Below, piece by piece: positions 15,611 through 22,690 of a stretch of DNA of 23,401 nucleotides. The stretch lies in IMG/VR virus record IMGVR_UViG_3300025652_000573, positions 1 to 23,401 of that record; one strand, given 5' to 3'. Source of the DNA: a virus. A program made the translations under genes and the position numbers. The notes under the pieces are model-generated. The model did no database searches. It saw nothing but the letters and a program-made list of their open reading frames with translations, and had not been told where the DNA came from. The stretch's first letter is position 1; each line of letters starts with the position of its first letter.

Positions 15611-17121
15611 GATTTAAAGAAATATTTCAAGGCATGCAAAGTGCCTACGGTCAATATGTTATTGGTGAACAAGCTACTAACGGTAACAAACAAGACGGTA
15701 AAGCTTTTATAAAAAGAAAACAAGTAACAGATGATTTGTGGCAAGATCATTTAGACGGTAAAGATCCTGCACTAGGTATTATACCTATTAATGAAGAGAA
15801 CAAATGTAAATGGGGTTGTATTGATGTAGACAAATACAACCTAGACCATAAAAAAATAATTGAAACTATTAGAAAGAATAACTTACCTTTAATATTATTT
15901 AGATCAAAGTCCGGGGGAGCACATATATTTTTATTTTGTAATACATTTATCTCAGCAGCTCTCATGCAATCTAAATTAAAACAAATAGCTGAACTACTAG
16001 GTTATATGGATTGTGAAATCTTTCCTAAACAAACAGAGGTTCTTGTAGAACGTGGTGATACAGGAAACTTTTTAAATCTACCTTACCACAATCACATGAA
16101 GGGATTAAGATATGCTTTTAACGATAATGGCACCGCTGCTACACTTGAAGAATTTTTTGAGCTCTATGATATTTATGTTCAAGAAGAAATTGGTATTGAT
16201 GAAATTAAAGTTGAAAAACCAAAACAAGAAGAGGTCTTCAAAGACGGACCACCTTGTTTAAATAAATTAGCTAACGATGGATTTGGTGAGGGTGGTAGAA
16301 ACAATGCTTTGTTTAACATAGCTATGTTTTACAAACAGGCTGAACCAGATAAGTGGGAAGATTTAGTTGAAGACGCTAATATCAATTACATGAGTCCACC
16401 TTTAAGATCTAGTGAAGTTCAACAACTTCTTAAATCAATAGGTAAAAAAGGTTATGATAAGTATAGGTGTAAACAAGCGCCTATTAATTCTGTTTGTAAT
16501 TCTGGTTTATGTAGACTTAAAAAATTTGGTGTAGGTTTTGATGAAGAAGAAATGCCACCGTTAAATGATTTAACAAAGATTACTTCAGATCCTCCACAAT
16601 GGTTTTTAAATGTAGACGGAAAGAGATTAAAATTTACTACAGAACAATTACACAGTGCTCACATGTTTTCTATAGCATGTATGTCTCAAGCTAGTTTGAT
16701 TGTACCTATACCTAAATCAAATGATTGGAGAACTTTGTTAAAAGAATTAATGAAGTCTATTCAAGAAATAGAACCTATGGAATCTTTAAGTGCTGTCAAT
16801 CAATTAGAAAATTTATTGTATGAGTTTACAGTAAACAGGGCACAAGCAAGAACAAAAGAAGACATACTGAATAAAACACCGTGGACCGATGAGGGTTATA
16901 CTTATTTTAAAATGGATGACTTTTATAATTGGTCAAAGAAAAACAATTGGGAACTTGATAAAACAAAGACAGGAAATTTAATGATGGAATTATCTTGTTA
17001 CGAGGGTGAAGTAAGAAGTCTTAGTATCAAAGGCACTAATCCTAGAATAACTAAAATTAAATCTCTAAAAATTATTAAACCAAGTGTTAGTGATAGGCCT
17101 TACAAAGAAACGAATTACTAA
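15607..17121 (+). CDS. Archaeo-eukaryotic-type (AEP superfamily) primase, 504 aa
   Basis: The N-terminal domain shows AEP primase hallmarks: the metal-binding pair in CIDVDKYN (D73, D75), the nucleotide-binding SGGAHIFLF (His106), and CEIFPKQ (135-142), where the third acidic residue is expected. A conserved LNLPYHNH (156-163) follows. The middle carries a Cys set (C288, C297, C302, perhaps with C217) that may bind zinc, in the context YRCKQAPINSVCNSGLCRLKKFG. The C-terminal third is helical and may be a PriCT-like or helicase-contact region. It would make primers or act as a primase-polymerase for phage replication. I chose ATG 15607 (ATGA overlap). No helicase domain is fused; the next gene encodes one. 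Confidence 0.85.
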   Translation: MRFKEIFQGMQSAYGQYVIGEQATNGNKQDGKAFIKRKQVTDDLWQDHLDGKDPALGIIPINEENKCKWGCIDVDKYNLDHKKIIETIRKNNLPLILFRSKSGGAHIFLFCNTFISAALMQSKLKQIAELLGYMDCEIFPKQTEVLVERGDTGNFLNLPYHNHMKGLRYAFNDNGTAATLEEFFELYDIYVQEEIGIDEIKVEKPKQEEVFKDGPPCLNKLANDGFGEGGRNNALFNIAMFYKQAEPDKWEDLVEDANINYMSPPLRSSEVQQLLKSIGKKGYDKYRCKQAPINSVCNSGLCRLKKFGVGFDEEEMPPLNDLTKITSDPPQWFLNVDGKRLKFTTEQLHSAHMFSIACMSQASLIVPIPKSNDWRTLLKELMKSIQEIEPMESLSAVNQLENLLYEFTVNRAQARTKEDILNKTPWTDEGYTYFKMDDFYNWSKKNNWELDKTKTGNLMMELSCYEGEVRSLSIKGTNPRITKIKSLKIIKPSVSDRPYKETNY

Positions 17122-18629
17122 TGAAAACAATTATCCTTGGTCCTCCCGGTACAGGAAAGACAACTACTTTATTAGATTTAGTTGATCAGTTTATACAACA
17201 AGGTGTTCGACCAAAACAAATAGGATATTTTTCTTTTACAAAGAAGGCTGTTAATGAGGCTATCTCTAGAGCTTCAAACAAATTTAATTTAGACCCTAAA
17301 GAAGATTTAAAATTTTTTAGAACTCTTCATTCTTTTGCATTTAGATTACTAGGTACAAGTAAAGAACAAATGATGAGTAATAGAGATTACTTAGAGTTTG
17401 GTAAGAAAAATGGTTTGATTATTAAAGGTACATCTTATTCAGAAGATGACGGTATCTTTAATTCTGATTGTGAAGAATTAAAAATTATAGAACGAGCAAG
17501 GATTAAAGGTATTTCTTTGGAAGAAGAATACGACATGAATCAACATCTTACAGACGTGGAGCGAGGAACGCTGATCTTGTTAGATCAAGAATTAAAAAAA
17601 TATAAAAAAGAAAATGGTATGAAAGATTTTACAGATCTTATAGAAGATTTTATTGAACAAGGTAACACACCACCATTTAAAGTTTTGTTTATAGATGAGG
17701 CTCAAGATTTAAATAGACTACAATGGAAAATGGTTCAAAGCATATGGCAAAAATCAGAGAAAACTTATATTGCAGGAGATGATGATCAAGCAATATTTAA
17801 ATGGGCAGGGGCTGATATAGATCACTTTATTGCATTGAAAGATGAAGTAGATGAAATTAAAACATTAAAACAATCTTACAGAATACCTGGTGGACCTATA
17901 CATGAACTATCACAAAGAATAATTAAGAATGTAGAAAATAGATTTGATAAATCATACAAGTCAAAAGAAGAACAAGGTATTTTAAAATATTATTCTGATG
18001 TAACTCAAGTAGATATGTCTCAAGGTGAGTGGTTAGTTCTATCTACGGCTCATCATTTTTTAAGTGATGTTAAAGAGCTGTGTGAATTACAAGGTTGGTA
18101 CTATCAACATAAGAATAAAAATTCTGTAGACATAGGACTTTTACTTGCCATTAGTAATTGGGAAGCATGGAGAAAAGGTAGTGAATTCAATCACTTAGAG
18201 ATAAAAAATATGTACGCTTATTTAGGTGAGAACATCATGCCGGGATATAGAGACGCTAAAACTTTGTTGAGTGATAAAAAATATAGTTTGAAAGATTGTA
18301 TGAAAGATCACGGCCTACAAGTTGACAATGTTTGGTTTGAAGCTTTTGATAAATTAGATCCTGTCACAGAAAATTATATTAGAAACATGAGAGCTAATGG
18401 TGAAAAAATAAATAGAACACCTAGAATATTATTATCAACAATACATGGAGCCAAAGGTGGTGAAGCTGACAATGTTTTAATTATGTCGGACTTAACTATC
18501 AAAGCTGTAAAACATAAAGAGAAAAATCCAGACGACTTTCATAGATTGTTTTATGTTGCAGTGACTAGACCAAGAAAAGAATTACATATTGTAGATCCAA
18601 GAAATTATGAGAAGGCATATATATTATGA
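17121..18629 (+). CDS. UvrD/Rep-like superfamily 1 DNA helicase, 502 aa
   Basis: The start overlaps the primase stop by one base. SF1 motifs are complete: GPPGTGKT (7-14), motif Ia YFSFTKKAVNEA, Walker B DEAQD (192-196), motif III GDDDQAIFKWAGA (219-231), QSYRIP (251-256), motif V STIHGAKGGEADNV (439-452) and motif VI YVAVTRPRKELHIV (478-491). The protein is shorter than UvrD (about 720 aa), mainly through reduced 1B/2B insertions. It would unwind DNA 3'-5' at the phage fork or in repair. No DnaB-like helicase was found in the window, so this enzyme may be the replicative helicase paired with the AEP primase. Confidence 0.92.
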   Translation: MKTIILGPPGTGKTTTLLDLVDQFIQQGVRPKQIGYFSFTKKAVNEAISRASNKFNLDPKEDLKFFRTLHSFAFRLLGTSKEQMMSNRDYLEFGKKNGLIIKGTSYSEDDGIFNSDCEELKIIERARIKGISLEEEYDMNQHLTDVERGTLILLDQELKKYKKENGMKDFTDLIEDFIEQGNTPPFKVLFIDEAQDLNRLQWKMVQSIWQKSEKTYIAGDDDQAIFKWAGADIDHFIALKDEVDEIKTLKQSYRIPGGPIHELSQRIIKNVENRFDKSYKSKEEQGILKYYSDVTQVDMSQGEWLVLSTAHHFLSDVKELCELQGWYYQHKNKNSVDIGLLLAISNWEAWRKGSEFNHLEIKNMYAYLGENIMPGYRDAKTLLSDKKYSLKDCMKDHGLQVDNVWFEAFDKLDPVTENYIRNMRANGEKINRTPRILLSTIHGAKGGEADNVLIMSDLTIKAVKHKEKNPDDFHRLFYVAVTRPRKELHIVDPRNYEKAYIL

Positions 18630-18949
18630 GTTGTTTATCTTTTTTAATTGCTATGTCTTTACATGTAGGATTAGAAAATAATTATAACAGCATACATCCT
18701 CATGCACGTTGTACTTTAGATAATAATATTTTTGGTGCTTATTATAATAGTGAAAGTAATATTAGTATTTACACAGGAAAAAAATTTAATTTTTATAACA
18801 GTGATTTAGAAATAGGATTAGTTACAGGTTATTCAGGTTTGGATATAGCTCCGATGATTAGATTAAAAAAGAATTATTGGTTTATATCACCTGCTTATGA
18901 AACCACAGGAAACATAGGGTTTGTAATAGGAGTAGAATATAAACTATGA
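18626..18949 (+). CDS. Small outer-membrane-barrel-like protein, 107 aa
   Basis: The start overlaps the helicase stop (ATGA). The N-terminus (MSCLSFLIAMSLHVGLEN) is hydrophobic and could be a short signal segment. The body contains NNYNSIHPHAR, NIFGAYYNSESNISIYTG, DLEIGLVTGYSGLDIAPMIR and ends in GFVIGVEYKL. Amphipathic strands alternate with turns and the protein ends in an aromatic/hydrophobic strand, as in small outer-membrane beta barrels. I recall similar proteins in marine phages, annotated only as hypothetical. Its placement in the replication operon is odd. It may modify the host surface, for example to exclude superinfection, but this is conjecture. Confidence 0.6.
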   Translation: MSCLSFLIAMSLHVGLENNYNSIHPHARCTLDNNIFGAYYNSESNISIYTGKKFNFYNSDLEIGLVTGYSGLDIAPMIRLKKNYWFISPAYETTGNIGFVIGVEYKL

Positions 18950-19125
18950 GAATTATGTATCAAGACGGTAAATTATATTATAGTATAACTAGGGACGAAT
19001 ATAAGAATATCGAAGTTGGAAAACCGACCGAGATAGATGTTGCGTGGTTACCACATTTGGTAAAAGATATATCAGAAGCTAACTACCAACATTGGAAAAA
19101 AGAATTAGAAAAGAATAACAAGTAA
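18946..19125 (+). CDS. Small protein of unknown function, 59 aa
   Basis: The start overlaps the preceding stop (ATGA), and the stop lies one base before the DNA polymerase ATG. The product begins MRIMYQDGKLYYSITRDEYK and ends in a charged helix (ANYQHWKKELEKNNK). There are no Cys pairs, signal peptide or membrane segments. Tight packing between two overlapping neighbours supports a real gene. It could act as a small polymerase-operon accessory protein, but nothing in the sequence shows this. Confidence 0.6.
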   Translation: MRIMYQDGKLYYSITRDEYKNIEVGKPTEIDVAWLPHLVKDISEANYQHWKKELEKNNK

Positions 19126-19126
19126 T

Positions 19127-20977
19127 ATGCAAATACCTTTATTGTTTAAACCTCAAACAGAGTGGTTACCTCCAACTGAATTAAAAGATTTATCTAATGC
19201 TAAAGAAATAGCTATTGATTTAGAAACATGTGATCCTAGTTTAACAATACTTGGATCCGGTGCTATTACAGGTAAAGGATTTGTTGTTGGTATTGCTGTG
19301 GCTGTAGACGGTTGGTCTGGGTATTATCCTATTGCTCATGAGGGTGGTGGTAACTTAGATAAAAGAATAGTTTTAGATTGGTTCCAGGATATTCTTAACA
19401 CTAACGCTAACAAAATATTTCATAACGCTATGTATGATGTGACTTGGATAAAGGCCATGGGTTTAAATATCAATGGTCGTATCATTGATACAATGATTGC
19501 CGGGTCCTTAATTAATGAAAATAGATTTAGTTACACATTAGATTCTATGGGTAAAGAGTATGTAGGGTTTGGTAAGAATGAAACAAATTTAAAAGATGCA
19601 GCTAAAGATTGGAACATAGATCCTAAGAAAGATATGTGGAGATTACCTGCCATGGAAGTAGGAACTTATGCAGAAAAAGATGCAGAACTTACACTCAAAC
19701 TTTGGCAACGATTACAACAAGAACTTACATCACAAGATCTTTGGACTGTCTTTACATTGGAAACAGATTTGTTTCCTTGTTTGATTGATATGAAATTCAA
19801 AGGTGTTCGTGTTAATATGCAAAGAGCATCAGACATAAAAGAAGAATTAATTAAAAAAGAAAAGTTAGCACTACAAAATATTAAAAAACAAGTAGGGTTT
19901 GATGTAGAAATATGGGCAGCAGCAAGCTGTGCAAAAGCATTTGATAAAGTAAAATTACCTTATGACAAAACAGATAAAGGTAATCCTAGCTTTACAAAAA
20001 ACTTTTTAGCAACTCATCCTCATCCTTTGGCCAAAAGTATTACACAAGCAAGAGAACTTAATAAGGCTCATACGACATTTATAGATACAATTATTAGATA
20101 TGAACATCGAGGTAGAATTCATGCTGACATCAATCAAATACGTTCCGATCAAGGTGGTACAGTAACAGGAAGATTTAGTTACAGTAATCCAAACTTACAA
20201 CAAGTCCCAGCAAGGAACAAGGATCTTGGACCGATGATTCGATCTATCTTTATTCCAGAAGAAAAATGTGATTGGGGTTGCTTTGATTACTCACAACAAG
20301 AACCAAGAATATTAGTACACTACGCAAGCTTAGATAATTTTAGATCGGTTGATACTATCATAGAGAGTTATAAAAATGCAGACGCAGACTTTCACCAAGC
20401 TGTAGCTGATATGGCTAACATTGAAAGAAAACAAGCTAAGACAATTAACTTAGGTTTAATGTATGGTATGGGTAAGAATAAACTCATGGCTGAACTTGGA
20501 TTACAAGTAGAAGCTGCTGAAAGACTTATAAAAAAATATCATGAGAATGCTCCTTTTGTTAAACAACTTATGGATAGTGTATCGAGAAGAGCTCAAGATA
20601 GTGGACGTATAAGAACAATTGGAGGTCGTGTATGTCACTTTGATCTATGGGAACCTACAACGTTTGGTGTACATAAATCTTTACCACATGCACAAGCATT
20701 AAGGGAATACGGACCGGGGATTAAAAGAGCATTTACATACAAAGCATTAAATAAATTAATTCAAGGTAGTGCAGCAGACATGACAAAAACTTCTATGTTA
20801 GCTTTATATAAAGAGGGTATTGTGCCACACATACAGATACATGATGAGTTAGATATATCAGTACAAAATCCAGAGCAAGCGTCAAAAATTATTGAAATTA
20901 TGGAAGCAGCAGTTGACCTACAAGTACCCAATAAGGTAGACTACGAGAAAGGAAAAAATTGGGGCCAAATAAAATAA
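19127..20977 (+). CDS. polA: DNA polymerase A with 3'-5' exonuclease (Leu762 type), 616 aa
   Basis: The protein has a proofreading domain and a complete family A polymerase domain, without a 5'-3' exonuclease. Exo motifs are IDLET (D31, E33), FHNAMYD (N100, D104) and YAEKD (Y181, D185). Polymerase motif A is FDYSQQEPR (D387), motif B is RKQAKTINLGLMYG (R434, K438, Y446) and motif C is HDE (572-574). The residue aligned with E. coli Phe762 is Leu442. The size is close to T7-like polymerases (about 700 aa) but slightly shorter. It copies the phage genome together with the upstream primase and helicase. Processivity partners are not obvious in the window. Confidence 0.96.
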   Translation: MQIPLLFKPQTEWLPPTELKDLSNAKEIAIDLETCDPSLTILGSGAITGKGFVVGIAVAVDGWSGYYPIAHEGGGNLDKRIVLDWFQDILNTNANKIFHNAMYDVTWIKAMGLNINGRIIDTMIAGSLINENRFSYTLDSMGKEYVGFGKNETNLKDAAKDWNIDPKKDMWRLPAMEVGTYAEKDAELTLKLWQRLQQELTSQDLWTVFTLETDLFPCLIDMKFKGVRVNMQRASDIKEELIKKEKLALQNIKKQVGFDVEIWAAASCAKAFDKVKLPYDKTDKGNPSFTKNFLATHPHPLAKSITQARELNKAHTTFIDTIIRYEHRGRIHADINQIRSDQGGTVTGRFSYSNPNLQQVPARNKDLGPMIRSIFIPEEKCDWGCFDYSQQEPRILVHYASLDNFRSVDTIIESYKNADADFHQAVADMANIERKQAKTINLGLMYGMGKNKLMAELGLQVEAAERLIKKYHENAPFVKQLMDSVSRRAQDSGRIRTIGGRVCHFDLWEPTTFGVHKSLPHAQALREYGPGIKRAFTYKALNKLIQGSAADMTKTSMLALYKEGIVPHIQIHDELDISVQNPEQASKIIEIMEAAVDLQVPNKVDYEKGKNWGQIK

Positions 20978-21613
20978 ATGTCATTCTTAGTAGCAAACGT
21001 ACCACCTACCAAAGTATTTGTTAAGAAACAATATCTCTATGATCTACAAAAAGGTCATGGTGAATTTGTAGAAGGTTTATGGGTTACATGTAAATCCATA
21101 GAAGGTAGAGCTTTATATTTTGAAACATATCTACCAGAGTATGGAGCACTTTATGATAAGCTTCCTATCTCTGCTTTTGTATCAGAACCTACTCAGTTAG
21201 ATTTACCTTTAGAAGAATTAGAGTTATGGGACGCATTTAGCTATCACATGACTGTGATCAGCAAAGCAAGTATTGCAGGATGTAAAGCAAAATACTTAGC
21301 GCCTTCTAAAAATTGGCATACAGGTGAGTATTTATTTACTATAGATAATTGTCACTCAGATGTTAACACAATGAATAGTGGTTATTCTGAGATCCCGGAA
21401 GAACATAAATCCTTTAACATATTAGGATTAGATAATAAACACTTTGCAGCACAGCCAAACAATCGATGTTTATTTTTTGATAAATCATTAACACCAGCAA
21501 AATTAAAAGTTCCTGATTTCAAAGTATCTACCATTGAATACAATGTAGAGACAGAAAGTAAGTGGACCGCAGGAGATGACGATCATTATTTTTATGATCT
21601 TAAAGAACAATGA
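20978..21613 (+). CDS. Conserved phage protein downstream of polA, 211 aa
   Basis: The ATG directly abuts the polymerase stop. The product has a beta-rich N-terminus (MSFLVANVPPTKVFVKKQYL) and conserved-looking stretches such as ALYFETYLPEYGALYDKLPI, LELWDAFSYHMTVISKASI and CLFFDKSLTPAKLKVPDFKV. It ends in an acidic, aromatic tail (DDDHYFYDLKEQ). I recall such proteins next to DNA polymerase A in many marine phages, always unnamed. The linkage suggests a replication or nucleotide-related accessory role, or a polymerase-binding factor. No catalytic motif could be assigned. Confidence 0.65.
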   Translation: MSFLVANVPPTKVFVKKQYLYDLQKGHGEFVEGLWVTCKSIEGRALYFETYLPEYGALYDKLPISAFVSEPTQLDLPLEELELWDAFSYHMTVISKASIAGCKAKYLAPSKNWHTGEYLFTIDNCHSDVNTMNSGYSEIPEEHKSFNILGLDNKHFAAQPNNRCLFFDKSLTPAKLKVPDFKVSTIEYNVETESKWTAGDDDHYFYDLKEQ

Positions 21614-21858
21614 TAGTAGTATTAGGAATTTGTCATACATGTGCTGAATACACACCTTTAGTTAAACAAGATATCAGAGATAAATTAGTTTATAAGTGTT
21701 TTCATTGTCGTTCACGATATGAACAAATGATTAATGGTAAAATTTTATTTCAATTTATAGATGAACCTGAAGAACTAGAAAAAGAAGCTCAAAAAATAGT
21801 TAAAAAACTTAAAGAAAAAGAAGAAGAATTAGAAATAGACATAGAACTAGAAGATTAG
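21610..21858 (+). CDS. Small zinc-ribbon protein with acidic helical tail, 82 aa
   Basis: The start overlaps the previous stop (ATGA). Two CxxC pairs are visible, C8/C11 (CHTC) and C30/C33 (CFHC), a spacing typical of a zinc ribbon. From about residue 50 the protein is a Lys/Glu-rich helix (EELEKEAQKIVKKLKEKEEE) ending in IDIELED. Such proteins can bind DNA, RNA or RNA polymerase. It closes the polymerase transcription unit and is followed by a stable hairpin. The zinc site is visible; the role is unknown. Confidence 0.65.
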   Translation: MIVVLGICHTCAEYTPLVKQDIRDKLVYKCFHCRSRYEQMINGKILFQFIDEPEELEKEAQKIVKKLKEKEEELEIDIELED

Positions 21859-21860
21859 CT

Positions 21861-21894
21861 GCTCACCTGGCTTCAGAATAAAGCTCAGATGAGC
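21861..21894 (+). other. Stable RNA/DNA hairpin after the polymerase operon
   Basis: GCTCACCTG+GCTT pairs with AAGC+(T bulge)+CAGATGAGC around a 7-nt loop CAGAATA. This gives 13 stem positions with one mismatch and one bulged T. It begins 3 nt after the stop of the zinc-ribbon gene. There is no T-run behind it, so it is not a standard terminator. It could be an RNA end-protecting or processing stem, or a protein-binding palindrome ahead of the next promoter. TCACCT (21863-21868) can also pair with AGGTGA (21899-21904), giving an alternative fold. Confidence 0.6.
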
Positions 21895-21934
21895 ATAAAG
21901 GTGAAGATTTATTATATTATCCACAATTATTTTC

Positions 21935-21963
21935 TTGTCAATACCTTCTTGGCATGGTATAAA
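21935..21963 (+). promoter_or_regulatory. Sigma70-type promoter for the small-gene/methyltransferase unit
   Basis: TTGTCA (21935-21940), exact 17-nt spacing, TATAAA (21958-21963). Each box is one or two bases from consensus. A start near 21970 gives a short leader with AGGAG (21975-21979) before ATG 21989. This is the largest intergenic gap in the window, which supports a new transcription unit. Confidence 0.75.
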
Positions 21964-21988
21964 ATCCCATATAATAGGAGAAATAAAA

Positions 21989-22162
21989 ATGCCGAACACA
22001 AATAAATACAAATCAGTATCAGTTCATATAGATACACATAATATACTAAATAAAATTAGTAAGTCTTTATTAGACAATACTCAACTTAGTATATCGAAAA
22101 CAATAGAACTGTTAGCAAACGAGAAAGCAAAAAAACTTAATGGCAAACTCTCAGGACGATAA
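21989..22162 (+). CDS. Ribbon-helix-helix-like DNA-binding protein, 57 aa
   Basis: The gene starts at ATG 21989 with AGGAG 9 nt upstream; the in-frame ATG at 21935 lies inside the promoter and is rejected. The product reads as one beta strand (KYKSVSVHIDTH), then two helices (NILNKISKSLLD and SISKTIELLANEKAKKL). This is the Arc/MetJ ribbon-helix-helix layout. Such proteins bind DNA as dimers and usually repress their own promoter. As the first gene after a strong promoter with a hairpin nearby, it is a good candidate for an autoregulator of this unit. The fold is inferred from pattern only. Confidence 0.65.
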   Translation: MPNTNKYKSVSVHIDTHNILNKISKSLLDNTQLSISKTIELLANEKAKKLNGKLSGR

Positions 22163-22328
22163 AAATATTTGCCCTGTATGTATGGGTAATGGATTTTTAT
22201 TAGTAGACAGCAATTGGAATAATTTTTTTCAATGTGAGTTTTGTCTTAGTGAAGGTGAAGTTAGTTCTGAAGAATTAAAAAAGATAGAAGAAAGGAAAAA
22301 TAATGGAAAAGAAACCACACGCATTTAG
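22140..22328 (+). CDS. Small DnaJ-type half zinc-finger protein, 62 aa
   Basis: The gene starts at ATG 22140, inside the end of the previous gene. The product contains CPVCMGNG (a DnaJ-type CxxCxGxG) and, after a hydrophobic link, CEFCLSEGEV (a second CxxC followed by a CxGxG-like turn). This makes one zinc site of the DnaJ Cys-rich type; full DnaJ has two. The C-terminus is a charged helix (EELKKIEERKNNGKE). Small single-site DnaJ-like zinc proteins are common in phages and may bind single-stranded DNA or protein. The function is unknown. Confidence 0.65.
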   Translation: MANSQDDKNICPVCMGNGFLLVDSNWNNFFQCEFCLSEGEVSSEELKKIEERKNNGKETTRI

Positions 22329-22551
22329 AAATTATGTTACTGATTGGGTAGAATCTAAAGAGTTTAGAAAACAAGAAGAACAATACCCGGAACCATCCGA
22401 ACCTATGCAAATAGGATTACCTGGTGGTATAAAAATAAATGTAAACAAAGATCTTTTTGAAGCAACAAAAGAACTTTTAGAAGGAAAAGAAATAACTGTA
22501 CTACAGAGAAAGAAGAAAAATGGAAAAACTATTAGACCTAAAAAAACTTAA
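22303..22551 (+). CDS. Small protein of unknown function, 82 aa
   Basis: ATG 22303 lies within the end of the preceding gene, with AAGGA shortly upstream. The product starts MEKKPHAFRNYVTDWVESKE and has a compact central segment (MQIGLPGGIKINVNKDLFEA). It ends in a very basic tail (LQRKKKNGKTIRPKKT) that could bind nucleic acid. It overlaps the next gene by 32 bases. The gene is supported by the packing; no family is recognised. Confidence 0.55.
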   Translation: MEKKPHAFRNYVTDWVESKEFRKQEEQYPEPSEPMQIGLPGGIKINVNKDLFEATKELLEGKEITVLQRKKKNGKTIRPKKT

Positions 22552-22690
22552 AGAGATAACAAGTAAAATGCCAAGAGATAAAGTGGAAGAACTTCTCATG
22601 GCTAGTCTCGAAGAAGTAAAACGTTTACTCAAACTTCTAAAAGATCATGGTTATGAAGATGAAGACATTGATGATAGGACCATAAACTAA
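22520..22690 (+). CDS. Small helical protein of unknown function, 56 aa
   Basis: ATG 22520 lies 32 bases inside the previous gene, and the stop shares a base with the methyltransferase ATG (TAATG). The product is almost all charged helix (KVEELLMASLEEVKRLLKLL) with an acidic end (YEDEDIDDRTIN). The coupling to the methyltransferase start suggests it helps its translation, or encodes a small partner. Nothing more specific can be read from the sequence. Confidence 0.55.
   Translation: MEKLLDLKKLKEITSKMPRDKVEELLMASLEEVKRLLKLLKDHGYEDEDIDDRTIN

Noticed and set aside
21861-21894. Hairpin as an intrinsic terminator
   Set aside because: The stem is good but the following bases (ATAAAGGTGAAG) contain no T-run, unlike the true terminator at 15277-15299.
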